Part shown: piece after piece, positions 9,931-19,045 of the stretch
Layout of the letters: each line of letters begins with the position of its first letter
How positions within the stretch are numbered: the stretch's first letter is position 1
Assembly: GCF_037949285.1 (NCBI RefSeq)
Contig: NZ_CP149926.1
Span: 971,501-1,035,500 of the forward strand
Source: Thioclava sp. GXIMD4216
GTDB taxonomy: Bacteria; Pseudomonadota; Alphaproteobacteria; Rhodobacterales; Rhodobacteraceae
DNA length: 64,000 nucleotides
Direction of reading: 5' to 3'
Notes under the pieces: model-generated
The model's input: the letters and a program-made list of their open reading frames with translations, nothing else
What the model was told of the DNA's origin: nothing
The model's database searches: none
Program-made: the position numbers and the translations under genes

Positions 9931-10836
9931 TTACCAGTTGTCGGGGCCGCGATCCTGAAAGGTGTCGACCAGAAAATCCATGAATGCCCGCACTTTGGGC
10001 TGCGTATAGCGACCCGGAGGGTAGATTGCATAGATCCCCAGCGGGTCATCCGGCAGATCGGGGAGCGCCTCTTCGACCAGCCCTTTTTTCAAAGCGTCGG
10101 CACATAGGAAGGAGGGAAGATAAGCGATACCCAGACCGCTGATGGCCGCTTGCAGCAATGACTGCCCGTCATTTACGGTCAGCCAGCCCGCCGAACGCAC
10201 CTGACGGCGCTCGCCCGAAGGGGCGGTGATCTTCCAGACATTTCCGGTGGACTGGTTGGAATAATGCAGAAGTTTGTGATTGTTGAGATCGTCGATCTTC
10301 AACGGGCGGCCGTATTTCTGGAAATAACCGGGGGCGGCAATGATTTTCTGCCCGGTTTCCGTCAGCTTGCGCGCCCGCAGGCTGCTGTCTTCCATCTCGC
10401 CCAGCCGGATGGCCATATCGAACCCCTCCGAGATCAGTTCGACATAGCGGTTGTTCAGCACCATATTTACGGTGATATCCGGATAGGCACTCAGAAAATT
10501 GCCCAGCACCGGCGAGAGCAGATGCACACCGAAATCGGTGGCGACTGAAATCCGCAGCGTGCCCGAAGGCGCAGTCTGCATCGATGTCACCAGAGCATCG
10601 GCTTCGCCCGCATCATTCAGAACCCGTCGCGCGCGGTCGTAATAGGCCATGCCGATCTCGGTGGGCGAGACGCGGCGCGTGGTGCGGTTGAGAAGCCGTG
10701 CGCCCAGACGGGTCTCCAAGGCGGATACATGTTTGGACACGGCAGATTTGGAAATCCCCATCTTCTTGGCGGCATCGGTAAAGCCACCTTGGTCCACCAC
10801 CGTGGCAAAGGCTTCCATTTCTGTCAGACGGTCCAT
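9931..10836 (-). CDS. LysR-family transcriptional regulator
   Basis: 301 aa. The N-terminal winged helix-turn-helix (MDRLTEMEAFATVVDQGGF, then AAKKMGISKSAVSKHVSALE as recognition region) is followed by a linker helix and a LysR substrate-binding domain (TLRISVATDFGVHLLSP onward). It belongs to the AaeR/PecT-like branch with the RTTRRVSPTEIG signature. ATG 10836 is chosen because family members start MDRLTEMEAF; an in-frame ATG at 10857 with a closer AGGA is also possible. The target is unknown: neither neighbour is divergent, so the usual local-operon inference does not apply. Confidence 0.9.
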   Translation of the reverse strand: MDRLTEMEAFATVVDQGGFTDAAKKMGISKSAVSKHVSALETRLGARLLNRTTRRVSPTEIGMAYYDRARRVLNDAGEADALVTSMQTAPSGTLRISVATDFGVHLLSPVLGNFLSAYPDITVNMVLNNRYVELISEGFDMAIRLGEMEDSSLRARKLTETGQKIIAAPGYFQKYGRPLKIDDLNNHKLLHYSNQSTGNVWKITAPSGERRQVRSAGWLTVNDGQSLLQAAISGLGIAYLPSFLCADALKKGLVEEALPDLPDDPLGIYAIYPPGRYTQPKVRAFMDFLVDTFQDRGPDNW

Positions 10837-11058
10837 TTGCAGCAACCCTTGAGTCATTTCGTCCTGCAAAAGATCGGTTTGAATTTGGGCTGAAATGGGG
10901 CTGCGAATGGACAATACGGGGGAATCGCTAAAATGGTTCCGACCACGGAAACGATCCCTTCGGTCTGCGCCGGTCGGGCGGGGCCGGAGGCGCCATGCGC
11001 CGACCGATTTGGCCGGGGCCTCAATGGCGCCGGTCAAATCGGGCCTGGAGGCAGAGGT

Positions 11059-11712
11059 CTATCCGCCCAGCCCAAGCAGGGCAGGGACCTGTGCCATATC
11101 GGTAAACAGCTCGGCCCCCGTGGCCACCAAGGCCGGATGATCGCCCTGCGGCGCATAGCCCAGACAGCGCATGCCCGCCGCCACTGCGGCCCGCGCGCCC
11201 GCTGGACTGTCCTCGATCACGACGCACTCCGCAGGCGCAACCCCCAGCGCTTCGGCGCAATGCAGATAGAGGTCCGGCGCGGGCTTTGGATGCGCCACAT
11301 CCTCCTGTCCGGAGAACAACCGCCCCTCCAGCTTGGCCCGTATCTCGGGATGCTGCCCCAATGTGGCGGCCATCTTCACATGCCGACCATTGGACCCCAC
11401 CGCATAGGAAATGCCCTCGGCATCCAGCCGATCCAGCAGCTCCGGCACCCCCGCCATCAAAGGCGTGCCCGCGCGCAGCCTCTCGCAGAGCACCGCATAA
11501 TAATGATCCCCCCAATCGGCGGGCAGGGAGGCCCCCATCTCGCGGGCGCGCGCGGCACAGCCCTCGATGGTGCCACCGATAAATATGCGCTCCATCTCAT
11601 GCAGGGTCAGTTCCAACCCATGGGCCGTAAATTCCTCTTGCAGCAGATCGAAGGTCATCGGCTCGCTATCCACCAAGACCCCGTCGCAATCGAAGATAAC
11701 CGCTTTCACCAT
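11059..11712 (-). CDS. HAD-superfamily hydrolase, phosphoglycolate-phosphatase/beta-phosphoglucomutase-like
   Basis: 217 aa. Motif I FDCDGVLVDSE carries nucleophile Asp8 and general acid Asp10. The helical cap follows, then motif II (YAVGSNG), motif III Lys in HPKPAPDLYL and motif IV CVVIEDSPAGARAA. The pattern is that of subfamily IA sugar-phosphate phosphatases (YieH/GS1-like); the substrate is undetermined. ATG 11712 overlaps the rsmD stop (ATGA), so it is translationally coupled to rsmD. Confidence 0.9.
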   Translation of the reverse strand: MVKAVIFDCDGVLVDSEPMTFDLLQEEFTAHGLELTLHEMERIFIGGTIEGCAARAREMGASLPADWGDHYYAVLCERLRAGTPLMAGVPELLDRLDAEGISYAVGSNGRHVKMAATLGQHPEIRAKLEGRLFSGQEDVAHPKPAPDLYLHCAEALGVAPAECVVIEDSPAGARAAVAAGMRCLGYAPQGDHPALVATGAELFTDMAQVPALLGLGG

Positions 11713-12281
11713 CAGTCCGCCTCCGGCATCAGGGCCAAAGTCACGACCGTATCGCCATATTTGCGCTGGTCGATCTGCTCCAGCGGCGCAGGCACCACAG
11801 GCGCCACATTCTCTTCCCAGACCACCATCGCCCCCGGCGCGATCCAGCCGTTTTCCAGACACGACGCAATCGCCTTCTCGCCCAGTCCCATGCCATAGGG
11901 CGGATCAAGAAAGATCAGGTCGTAGCCCTCGCCACGGCAGGGCCCCATGCGGGTCGCATCGCGCCGCCAGAGGTCGGTGACCCCCATCGCCCGCATCAGC
12001 TCGATATTCTTGCGCAGCAGAATCCGTGCAGGCGTGCCCTCATCCACAAAGGCCACACGTTTGGCCCCGCGCGACAGCGCCTCAAGCCCCAAAGCCCCCG
12101 TGCCGGCAAACAGGTCCAGCACCCGCGCCTCGGGGATCGGATTGCCATGCGTGCCATTGACCAGCAGGTTGAAAATCGACTCGCGTACGCGGTCCGTTGT
12201 GGGGCGCAGATGCCCCTTGGCATCGCCTTCGCCCACATCCGTCAGCTTCAGCCCACGCTTCTCGCCACCAATAATCCGCAT
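11712..12281 (-). CDS. rsmD: 16S rRNA (guanine(966)-N(2))-methyltransferase RsmD
   Basis: 189 aa. The SAM-binding motif DLFAGTGALG is at residues 56-65 and the catalytic DPPY motif at 126-129 (FLDPPYGMG). The N-terminal MRIIGGEKRG start matches the family. It methylates N2 of G966 in 16S rRNA during small-subunit assembly. It lies 3 bases after the upstream ferredoxin-reductase gene stop and overlaps the following HAD phosphatase, so the three probably form one transcript. Confidence 0.96.
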   Translation of the reverse strand: MRIIGGEKRGLKLTDVGEGDAKGHLRPTTDRVRESIFNLLVNGTHGNPIPEARVLDLFAGTGALGLEALSRGAKRVAFVDEGTPARILLRKNIELMRAMGVTDLWRRDATRMGPCRGEGYDLIFLDPPYGMGLGEKAIASCLENGWIAPGAMVVWEENVAPVVPAPLEQIDQRKYGDTVVTLALMPEAD

Positions 12282-12284
12282 CTT

Positions 12285-13484
12285 TTACCGCCGCATCAAT
12301 GTTTTCAGGTCCACCGCCGCCTCAACCTCGGCGGGGGTCACATCCGACCCCGCCTCGATCAGGCGCTTGCCCACCATATAGGCCCTTGGCGCATCCAGCG
12401 CATCCACCGCAATCAGCTGATCGTCGCGGAAATACCAGAAGCTCTGGCCATCCACGTTCTTCGCGATCACTCGGGTATAGCCGCCATTCCAGCCCGCGAT
12501 CTGCAGCTTGGAGGCAAACATATCCGACCAGAACCACGGCTTGGGCTGATAGTCCTTGCCCGCGCCCAGCATATTGCAGGCCACCAGCTCGCCCATATCA
12601 ATGGCATTGCCCACCGATTCCAGCCGCATCCGCGCGCCGTTCAGGTTGATCTCGGCGCAATCGCCTGCCGACCAGATATGCGGGTCCGAGGTGCGGCCCT
12701 GACTGTTGGTCACGATACCATCACCTAAGACCAGCCCCGCCTCTTCGGCCAGCCGCGTGGCAGGGGTAACCCCGATGCCCACCACCACCAGATCGGCGGG
12801 CAGAACCGTGCCATCCACCAGCTCGACACTGTCCACCACGCCATCCCCGCGCAGTTCCCGCAGGCTGGTGCCTTCAAGGATCGTCACCCCTTCGGCCTGA
12901 TGCAGCGCGCGCACCGCATCCGCCGTCTCGCGGCAGGCCACGCGGCGCAGGATCCGCTCGGAGGCCTGCACCAGAGTGACCTCCAGCCCCAGCTTGCGCG
13001 CCACTGCCGCCGTCTCGAGGCCAATATAGCCGCCGCCGATCACCACCAGACGCTTGCCCGCCACCATCTGCGGCTCTAGCGCGTCGATATCGGCCAGATT
13101 ACGGATGGTGAAGAGATTGCCCAGATCGCCGCCCAAGGCAGGGGCGAGGCGTTTCGGGTCAGCGCCTGTGCAGAGCGCCAGCTGGTCATAGCCCAGCACC
13201 TCGCCCGCCATACGCACCCGTTTCGCGGCAGGGTCGATGCGATCAACCCGCGTGCCCAGCTTCAGGGTGATGTTCTGCTCGGCCCAGAATTCCGGCGACC
13301 TCAGGGTCAGGCGCTCCAGCGGCATCTCGCCCAGCAGATAGGCCTTTGACAGGGGCGGGCGCTGATAGGGCGCCACAGGCTCCTCGCCGATAATCGTCAC
13401 CGCGCCCTCATAGCCCTCGGTCCGCAGCTTGGCCGCCAGAGAGGCTGCGGCCTGTCCAGCCCCGATGATCACGATACCTGACAT
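12285..13484 (-). CDS. FAD-dependent NAD(P)H:ferredoxin-type oxidoreductase
   Basis: 399 aa. It has an N-terminal FAD-binding GxGxxA motif (IVIIGAGQAAASLAAKLR), a central NAD(H)-binding GGGYIGLE motif and the second FAD motif SAGDCAEI, followed by a reductase C-terminal domain. This is the rhodocoxin/putidaredoxin reductase family, in which electrons go from NAD(P)H to a 2Fe-2S ferredoxin feeding a P450 or dioxygenase. No such partner is in the window. The start at 13484 has the Shine-Dalgarno AGAGGGAAAG. It is divergent from the peroxiredoxin gene, with 78 bases between starts. Confidence 0.9.
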   Translation of the reverse strand: MSGIVIIGAGQAAASLAAKLRTEGYEGAVTIIGEEPVAPYQRPPLSKAYLLGEMPLERLTLRSPEFWAEQNITLKLGTRVDRIDPAAKRVRMAGEVLGYDQLALCTGADPKRLAPALGGDLGNLFTIRNLADIDALEPQMVAGKRLVVIGGGYIGLETAAVARKLGLEVTLVQASERILRRVACRETADAVRALHQAEGVTILEGTSLRELRGDGVVDSVELVDGTVLPADLVVVGIGVTPATRLAEEAGLVLGDGIVTNSQGRTSDPHIWSAGDCAEINLNGARMRLESVGNAIDMGELVACNMLGAGKDYQPKPWFWSDMFASKLQIAGWNGGYTRVIAKNVDGQSFWYFRDDQLIAVDALDAPRAYMVGKRLIEAGSDVTPAEVEAAVDLKTLMRR

Positions 13485-13562
13485 TTCTCTTTCCCTCTGG
13501 TGCTCTTGCTGCCGAACCCTATAACTTACCGGCAAACATGTGCAACGCGACAGGAGAGCGAC

Positions 13563-14051
13563 ATGACGATCAGTGAAGGCGACGTGCTTCCCGGGGCAAC
13601 CCTTTTGGCGCTTGGCGGCGAAGGCCCGACAACCGTAAGCCTTGGTGACAAGATGAAAGGCCGCAAAGTGGTGATCTTCGGTCTGCCGGGCGCCTTTACC
13701 GGCACCTGCACCACCGCCCATGTCCCGAGCTTCATGCGTACCCGCGAGAAATTTGCCGAGAAGGGCGTGGACGAGGTGATCTGCATCACCGTCAACGACC
13801 CCTTCGTGGTGGATGCATGGTCGAAATCGACCGGCGCGGGGGCTGCGGGCATCACCATGCTGGCCGATGCGGAAAGCGCCTTCACCAGCGCCATCGGGAT
13901 GAACTTCTCGGCCCCCGCCATCGGTTTCAAGGACCGCTCGCTGCGCTATGCGATGTATGTCGTGGATGGCGTGGTGAAAGTTCTGCACAAGGAAGAGAAC
14001 GCAGGCACCTGCGATATCTCGGGCGGTGAGAGCATGCTTGAGGCGATCTGA
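13563..14051 (+). CDS. Peroxiredoxin, Prx5/glutaredoxin-type
   Basis: 162 aa. The peroxidatic Cys49 lies in PGAFTGTCTTAHVPS, the Prx5-type active site. Further cysteines are Cys74 and Cys150 (NAGTCDISGG); the latter could serve as a resolving residue, though glutathione/glutaredoxin reduction is usual in this family. It reduces hydrogen peroxide and alkyl hydroperoxides in the cytoplasm. The start is set by GGAGAG ahead of ATG 13563. It is followed by a strong terminator, so it is monocistronic. Confidence 0.95.
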   Translation: MTISEGDVLPGATLLALGGEGPTTVSLGDKMKGRKVVIFGLPGAFTGTCTTAHVPSFMRTREKFAEKGVDEVICITVNDPFVVDAWSKSTGAGAAGITMLADAESAFTSAIGMNFSAPAIGFKDRSLRYAMYVVDGVVKVLHKEENAGTCDISGGESMLEAI

Positions 14052-14090
14052 ATTGCCCCATCTTGAAAAGGGCGGGAAATCCCGTCACCA

Positions 14091-14112
14091 ATGGCCCTTC
14101 GGGGCCATTTTT
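14091..14112 (+). terminator. Rho-independent terminator of the peroxiredoxin gene
   Basis: Stem ATGGCCC (14091-14097) / GGGCCAT (14102-14108) closes a TTCG tetraloop and is followed by a T run through 14112. The UUCG loop makes this unusually stable. Confidence 0.9.
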
Positions 14113-14138
14113 CGTGCCGCGCCTAGAGGGGGATCACT

Positions 14139-15083
14139 ATGCAGCATAAACCGCTTGGCCAATCGGGCCTGACTGTTTCTCCCTTCGTCTTTTGCGGCAA
14201 TGTTCTGGGCTGGACGGCAGATCGCGCGACCTCTTTTGCCATGCTGGACCGGTTGGTGGAGGCGGGGGTGACCTCGATTGATACCGCCGACAGCTATTCC
14301 TATTGGGGCGAGGGTATGCAGGGCGGCGAGTCCGAGGCGATGATCGGCGACTGGCTGGCCGCCCGCAAGCGGCGCGACGATGTGGTGATCTATACCAAGG
14401 TGGGCAAGCTGTCATGGCGCAAGGGGCTGCGGCGCGAGAATATTCTGGCCGCGATTGACGAGTCGCTGACCCGTCTGCGCACCGATTATATCGACCTCTA
14501 TTTTGCCCATGCCGATGACGGGGATGTGCCGCAGGAAGAGGTTCTGGAAACGTTCGAGATGCTGCGCGTTCAGGGCAAGATCCGCGCGATGGGCGCGTCG
14601 AATTTCGCGCCCGACCGTCTGGCCTCGGCGCTGTCTCTGGCGCGGCAGATGAATGTGACGGGGATCAAGGTGGTCCAGCCCGAATACAGCCTTTCGGCGC
14701 GCAGCGGATTTGAACAGGACCTGCTGCCGCTGGTGAAGGCGCAGGGCCTCGGGGCCGTGACCTTTTTCACGCTGGCGGCAGGGTTTCTGTCTGGCAAATA
14801 CCGCAAGCCGGACGATTTCAACGGCATTCCCCGTGCCCGCCATGCGGCGAAATATCTGGATGCGCGGGGCCTTCGCATTCTGGGGGCATTGTCGGAGGTG
14901 GCGGATGGCATGGGTGCGCCTATGGCACAGGTGGCCACCGCTTGGGCGATGGCGCGGGAGGGCGTGTCGGCGCCGATTGTCTCGGCCTCGACTATGGCGC
15001 AGCTAGAGACCCTTCTGGACGCGATCGACCTGCACCTGAATGACGAGGCGATGGCCAAGCTGGAGGCGGCCTCGGATGGCTAA
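14139..15083 (+). CDS. Aldo/keto reductase
   Basis: 314 aa, (beta/alpha)8 barrel of the AKR superfamily. The catalytic tetrad is visible as Asp48 and Tyr53 (DTADSY), Lys87 (IYTKVGK) and His124 (YFAHADDG). It is an NADPH-dependent carbonyl reductase of the YajO/YghZ-like group; the physiological substrate is unknown. Its stop codon lies 8 bases inside the following IMPACT-family gene, suggesting coupling. Confidence 0.93.
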   Translation: MQHKPLGQSGLTVSPFVFCGNVLGWTADRATSFAMLDRLVEAGVTSIDTADSYSYWGEGMQGGESEAMIGDWLAARKRRDDVVIYTKVGKLSWRKGLRRENILAAIDESLTRLRTDYIDLYFAHADDGDVPQEEVLETFEMLRVQGKIRAMGASNFAPDRLASALSLARQMNVTGIKVVQPEYSLSARSGFEQDLLPLVKAQGLGAVTFFTLAAGFLSGKYRKPDDFNGIPRARHAAKYLDARGLRILGALSEVADGMGAPMAQVATAWAMAREGVSAPIVSASTMAQLETLLDAIDLHLNDEAMAKLEAASDG

Positions 15084-15441
15084 GCTGACCACCATCGACA
15101 ATATCATCAGCGACCGCGGCTCGAAATATGCGGTCTCCGGCGCGCCCTGCGCCTCGGAAGACGAGGCCAAGGCGCTGATCAGGGACCTCTGCCGTACCAA
15201 GAAATTCGCCAAGGCCACGCATAACACATGGGGTCTTCTGACGCCCGAGGCGCCGGTGAAAAACGATGATGGCGAGTCGGGCGCGGGCATGGTGATCCTG
15301 CGGATGCTGGAACGCGAGGGGCTGGAGAACCATCTGATCGTGGTCACCCGCTGGTATGGCGGCAAACACTTGGGCGGCGACCGTTTCCGCCATGTGCAAG
15401 ACGCCGTGCGGATCTATATCGAGGACCTGCGGGGGGCGTGA
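15076..15441 (+). CDS. IMPACT/YigZ (UPF0029) family protein, short form
   Basis: 121 aa. The family signature is clear: THNTWGL, KNDDGESGAGMVILRMLE, and TRWYGGKHLGGDRFRHV. YigZ proteins normally reach about 200 aa with a second ferredoxin-like domain; only the IMPACT domain is present here. The molecular role in bacteria is not settled. ATG 15076 lies inside the end of the aldo/keto reductase gene (8-base overlap). Confidence 0.88.
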   Translation: MAKLTTIDNIISDRGSKYAVSGAPCASEDEAKALIRDLCRTKKFAKATHNTWGLLTPEAPVKNDDGESGAGMVILRMLEREGLENHLIVVTRWYGGKHLGGDRFRHVQDAVRIYIEDLRGA

Positions 15442-15460
15442 TCCCCCCGCCGACCGAGGG

Positions 15461-15484
15461 GCCGGAACATGCGCGTGTTCCGGC
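15461..15484. terminator. Perfect palindrome between convergent genes
   Basis: GCCGGAACA (15461-15469) / TGTTCCGGC (15476-15484) is a perfect 9-bp stem with a 6-base loop, between the IMPACT gene and the pterin dehydratase gene. There is no T tract on either side. A second inverted repeat, GGGGGG (15431-15436) / CCCCCC (15443-15448), straddles the IMPACT stop codon. Confidence 0.5.
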
Positions 15485-15531
15485 AGAGCCGACCCCGCCG
15501 GCTATCTGCCGCGCGTTTTCGAACCTATTGC

Positions 15532-15945
15532 CTAGTCCAGAAAATCCTCGCTCAGATCGGTGCCCAGATCGGGGCGGGGGTCGGGTTCATCAACCTCGTC
15601 CTGACCGGGTTCGCGCTCGGGCAGGGGGGACTGGAACAGCACCTTGCCCTTATGCGGAATGGCATCCAGCGCGCGGGCCAGTTCGTAATCCAGAATGCTG
15701 AGACCTTTGCAGGAATGGGTCGAAAGCTCGACATCCACCACGTTATAGACATTGCGCCAGTCGGGGTGGTGGTCCATCTTCTCGGCCAGCAGCGCCGCCT
15801 GCGCCATGAAGCCCCAAGCCTGCTCGAAATTCTCGAATTTCCAGACCTTGCGAATGGCGTCCGATTGCTTGGCCGTCCGCCAGCCATTCTCCTGTAGAAC
15901 CGGCAGAAGAGAGGCGCGTTCGTCTTGGTTCAGCTTGCTTGCCAT
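15532..15945 (-). CDS. phhB: Pterin-4a-carbinolamine dehydratase with acidic C-terminal tail
   Basis: 137 aa. The PCD/DCoH domain covers residues 1-100, with the active-site block AEKMDHHPDW (His59, His60) and the downstream STHSCKGLS, where His77 completes the histidine triad. It recycles 4a-hydroxytetrahydrobiopterin and is also linked to molybdopterin or folate metabolism in bacteria. Residues 105-137 form an acidic, Pro-rich extension (DEVDEPDPRPDLGTDLSEDF) beyond the usual 95-110 aa family length. No phenylalanine hydroxylase is nearby. Confidence 0.93.
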   Translation of the reverse strand: MASKLNQDERASLLPVLQENGWRTAKQSDAIRKVWKFENFEQAWGFMAQAALLAEKMDHHPDWRNVYNVVDVELSTHSCKGLSILDYELARALDAIPHKGKVLFQSPLPEREPGQDEVDEPDPRPDLGTDLSEDFLD

Positions 15946-16023
15946 ATCCGGTGATCCCTTTGGAAAGCGGGCAGGAAATTCCCGCCCGCCTGTTGTGTCG
16001 CGCCAGTGTAGCCGATTTGCGGC

Positions 16024-16980
16024 TTACTTCAATTTGTCTTCCTGCGTCACCGCCCCGACACCGGTTTCCGTCCCGTTTTCCAAACCGGAGGAAAGCCGCT
16101 TTTGGGGGTTTTGGTCTTTCAGTTTGACCATCTCCAGTTTGTTGTCGAACACGATCTCGCGGGTGGGGAAGGGAATGCCGATGCCATTCGCGTCAAATTC
16201 CTTTTTGACAAATTCGAACAGCTCCCAGCGGAATTTCCAGTAGACATCGGTATTGCACCACGCGCGGAACAGCAGGTTGATCGAACTGTCGCCCAGCTCT
16301 TTTACCCCGATGGTCGGGGCGGGGTCTTTCAGCACGCGCGGGTCTTCGTCGACGATCTTCTGCAGGATCTCCTTGGCCAGTTTGATGTCGCTGTCATAGG
16401 AAATGCCGATGGTGAGATCCATCATGCGGGTGGTATTGGCCGAATAATTGGTGATCGAAGACGACCAGATATCCGAGTTCGGGACCACGATCTGGATGCC
16501 GTCATAGGTTTTTAGGATGACATAGAACAGCGAGATCTCGGTCACGGTGCCGGATTCGCTGCCCGCTGCGATGTAATCGCCCACGCGGAAGGGGCGGAAC
16601 ATGATGATCATCACCCCCGAGGCCAGCGAGGACAGCGTGCCCTGAAGCGCCAGGCCGATGGCCAGACCGGCGGCACCGATCAGAGCGGCCAGTGAGGTGG
16701 TCTGGATGCCGAAGCGGTTGAGAATGAAGATGAAGCCGATCGCGAGGATCAGATATTTCGCGATATTGCCCAGAAAGCCGAAAAGCGTGTCATCAAGGCG
16801 GCGATGCCGCGCCGCAAGCCGCGAGATACGTCCCTTCGCCCAGCCCGAAATGAACAGGGCGATGATCAGGATCACCAGCGCGGTGAGCACATTGAGCGTG
16901 GCCAGAACCACGGCATCGACCCGTTCGGGGGTAATCCATTGGCTTACATCTGTCAGGTTTTGCAGGTTCAGCTCGTCCAT
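16024..16980 (-). CDS. Small-conductance mechanosensitive channel (MscS family)
   Basis: 318 aa. Three N-terminal membrane helices are followed by the pore-lining TM3 (LAALIGAAGLAIGLALQGTL) and the MscS beta domain (FRPFRVGDYI, VPNSDIWSSSITNYS), then an alpha/beta C-terminal domain. The tail after residue 290 is hydrophilic and Lys-rich. It should open under membrane tension to release osmolytes on hypo-osmotic shock. It stands alone on the minus strand. Confidence 0.95.
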   Translation of the reverse strand: MDELNLQNLTDVSQWITPERVDAVVLATLNVLTALVILIIALFISGWAKGRISRLAARHRRLDDTLFGFLGNIAKYLILAIGFIFILNRFGIQTTSLAALIGAAGLAIGLALQGTLSSLASGVMIIMFRPFRVGDYIAAGSESGTVTEISLFYVILKTYDGIQIVVPNSDIWSSSITNYSANTTRMMDLTIGISYDSDIKLAKEILQKIVDEDPRVLKDPAPTIGVKELGDSSINLLFRAWCNTDVYWKFRWELFEFVKKEFDANGIGIPFPTREIVFDNKLEMVKLKDQNPQKRLSSGLENGTETGVGAVTQEDKLK

Positions 16981-17065
16981 GCGTCTTCGGTCCTTTATCT
17001 ATCTGGGCGCGGCATTTGTTTATGCAGGCCTTCTGCGCGGCGGATAGAGGCAGGCCAAGCAGACT

Positions 17066-18232
17066 TCAACCCTTGCTCCGGAAGGGCCCCATCTCGGTCA
17101 TGACCTCGACATCCTCGTCGATTGCCGCGCGTTCAGCCTCCAGATAGTCCGAAATCGCGTGGCGCAAACCCGGGTGGGTGATCCAATGCGCCGAATGGGT
17201 GATATGGGGCAGATATCCGCGTGCCAGTTTGTGTTCGCCCTGCGCGCCCGCTTCCACGCGCGCCAGCCCGTGGGCCAGCGCGTAATCCACCGCCTGATGG
17301 TAGCACAGCTCGAAATGCAGATAGGGGTGATCCTCGATACAGCCCCAATAGCGGCCATAGAGACAATCGCGCCCGATCAGGTTAAGCGCGCCCGCAATGG
17401 GGCGGCCTTCGCGCAGCGCCAGCACCAGAAGCACATCCTCGCGCATCTCGTGCAGCGCGTCGAAAAAGGCCCGCGTCAGATAGGGGCTGCCCCATTTGCG
17501 CGCGCCTGTGTCCTGATAGAACTCCCAGAAGGCGTCCCAATGCTCCGGGCGGATGTCATCGCCTGTCAGCTGCCGGATCTCGCCGCCAAAGCCCTGAGCG
17601 CGGGCGCGTTCCTTTTTCAGCGCCTTGCGTTTGCGCGAGGAGAGCTGCGCAAGGAAGGCATCGAAATCGGCATAGCCCTGATTGTAGAAATGGAATTGCT
17701 GGCCATGGCGGTGCAGATAGCCCGCGCCTTCGGCCAGATCGGCCTCATCCTCAAGGCAGAAGGTCATATGAACCGAGGACAGCCCGTTGTTTTCCGCCAC
17801 CTGCGCCATGCCCGCCAGAAGGGCGGCGCGGCCTGTCTCGGCGTGATCTGGTGCGGTTAACAGCCGCCTGCCCGTGCAGGGCGTGAAGGGCACCGCGCAT
17901 TGCAGCTTGGGGTAATATTGCCCGCCCGCGCGCTCAAAAGCATCCGCCCAGCCGTGGTCAAAGACATATTCGCCCTGACTATGGGATTTGACGTAAAGCG
18001 GCGCCACGCCCAGCACCGTTTCGCCCGCGCGGGCCACAATGGGGCGCGGGTCCCAGCCCGTGCCGCGCCCGACCGACCCCGAGGCCTCAAGCGCCGAAAG
18101 GAAGCGATGCGTGGTGAAAGGGTCATAAGGGCGCCCGCCGTCGCGGGTCTCAGGGCAGGCGCAGCTATCCCACAAAGCGGGGTCGATGGCCGAGACGCCC
18201 TCGGCCAGTTCCAGTTCAATCTGATCGGTCAT
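17066..18232 (-). CDS. FemAB-like/GNAT acyltransferase (COG3146, DUF482 family)
   Basis: 388 aa. The sequence matches the 'peptidogalycan biosynthesis/recognition' family: an N-terminal region with PLYVKSHSQGEYVFDHGWA, and a FemAB-like GNAT domain with NQGYADFDAFLAQLSSRKRK and HFELCYHQAVDYALAHGL near the C-terminus. Family members have the double-GNAT fold of aminoacyl-tRNA-dependent transferases; the substrate is unknown. It lies just downstream of the RidA-GDPD pair on the same strand, about 45 bases after the GDPD stop. Confidence 0.87.
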   Translation of the reverse strand: MTDQIELELAEGVSAIDPALWDSCACPETRDGGRPYDPFTTHRFLSALEASGSVGRGTGWDPRPIVARAGETVLGVAPLYVKSHSQGEYVFDHGWADAFERAGGQYYPKLQCAVPFTPCTGRRLLTAPDHAETGRAALLAGMAQVAENNGLSSVHMTFCLEDEADLAEGAGYLHRHGQQFHFYNQGYADFDAFLAQLSSRKRKALKKERARAQGFGGEIRQLTGDDIRPEHWDAFWEFYQDTGARKWGSPYLTRAFFDALHEMREDVLLVLALREGRPIAGALNLIGRDCLYGRYWGCIEDHPYLHFELCYHQAVDYALAHGLARVEAGAQGEHKLARGYLPHITHSAHWITHPGLRHAISDYLEAERAAIDEDVEVMTEMGPFRSKG

Positions 18233-18277
18233 CGCAGGCTCCTGTCGGAGCCGATGATGACCGGATCACGCCGCAGG

Positions 18278-19045
18278 TCAAGCCGCGGGCAGGGCCGAGG
18301 CATAGCCCTCGAAGGTCACGTTTTCGGCAATCTCGCGGGCCTTGGCTTCCTCTGCGTCGCTGCGGATCGTCCAGCACAGGATATGCGCGCCCTCGGCCTT
18401 CAGGGCAGCCACCCGCGCCATGCCGAGGTCTTTCCAGTGGTGCGAGATAAAGCAGGCCCCCACACGGTCATAATCGGCGATCCCGCGCAAGCGGGCGCGC
18501 TGGTCCTCGCTCAGGGTGGGGAAATCTTCGGCCGACCATTCGGCATAGGTGGTCAGCCCGACCGCCACAGCGGGGGCTGCCGCATGGAACAGGGCGATGG
18601 AGGCGGGGTTGAACCCCATCACAGCGACCGGCCCCTGATACCCCGCAAGCGCCTCTGCCGCGGCCTGTTCCAGCGGGCCAAGCCCCGCCCCGTCGGGGTC
18701 ATCCTGATTTTTGATCTCGACCAGAAGCGGCACCTGTCCTGCCACCAGATCCAGCACTTCGGCAAATGTCGGGATGCCCTCATCGGCATCACGCAGATAG
18801 ATGGCCTGCAACTCGGCGGCACTGCGGGCATGCAGCGGGCCGGTCGCGTCGGTCAGGCGGTCCAGAGAATAGTCATGGAAGACCATCGCCACGCCATCTG
18901 CCGAAAGCTGCAGGTCGATCTCTATGCCATAGCCCGCCGCGATGGCGGCACGAATGGCGGCCAGGCTGTTTTCGGGGCGGCCCTTCGCGCGGTCATGAAA
19001 GGCCCGATGCGCGATGGGCAGGCTGAGGAAGCGCGGGTCAAGCAT
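18278..19045 (-). CDS. ugpQ: Glycerophosphodiester phosphodiesterase
   Basis: 255 aa, GDPD-type TIM barrel. The metal and catalytic residues are in AHRAFHD (His13), RPENSLAAI, IEIDLQLSADG (Glu/Asp pair) and VFHDYSLDRLT (second His). It hydrolyses glycerophosphodiesters to glycerol-3-phosphate and the alcohol. No signal peptide is seen, so it acts in the cytoplasm like E. coli UgpQ. Its start lies 8 bases inside the RidA-family gene. Confidence 0.93.
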   Translation of the reverse strand: MLDPRFLSLPIAHRAFHDRAKGRPENSLAAIRAAIAAGYGIEIDLQLSADGVAMVFHDYSLDRLTDATGPLHARSAAELQAIYLRDADEGIPTFAEVLDLVAGQVPLLVEIKNQDDPDGAGLGPLEQAAAEALAGYQGPVAVMGFNPASIALFHAAAPAVAVGLTTYAEWSAEDFPTLSEDQRARLRGIADYDRVGACFISHHWKDLGMARVAALKAEGAHILCWTIRSDAEEAKAREIAENVTFEGYASALPAA

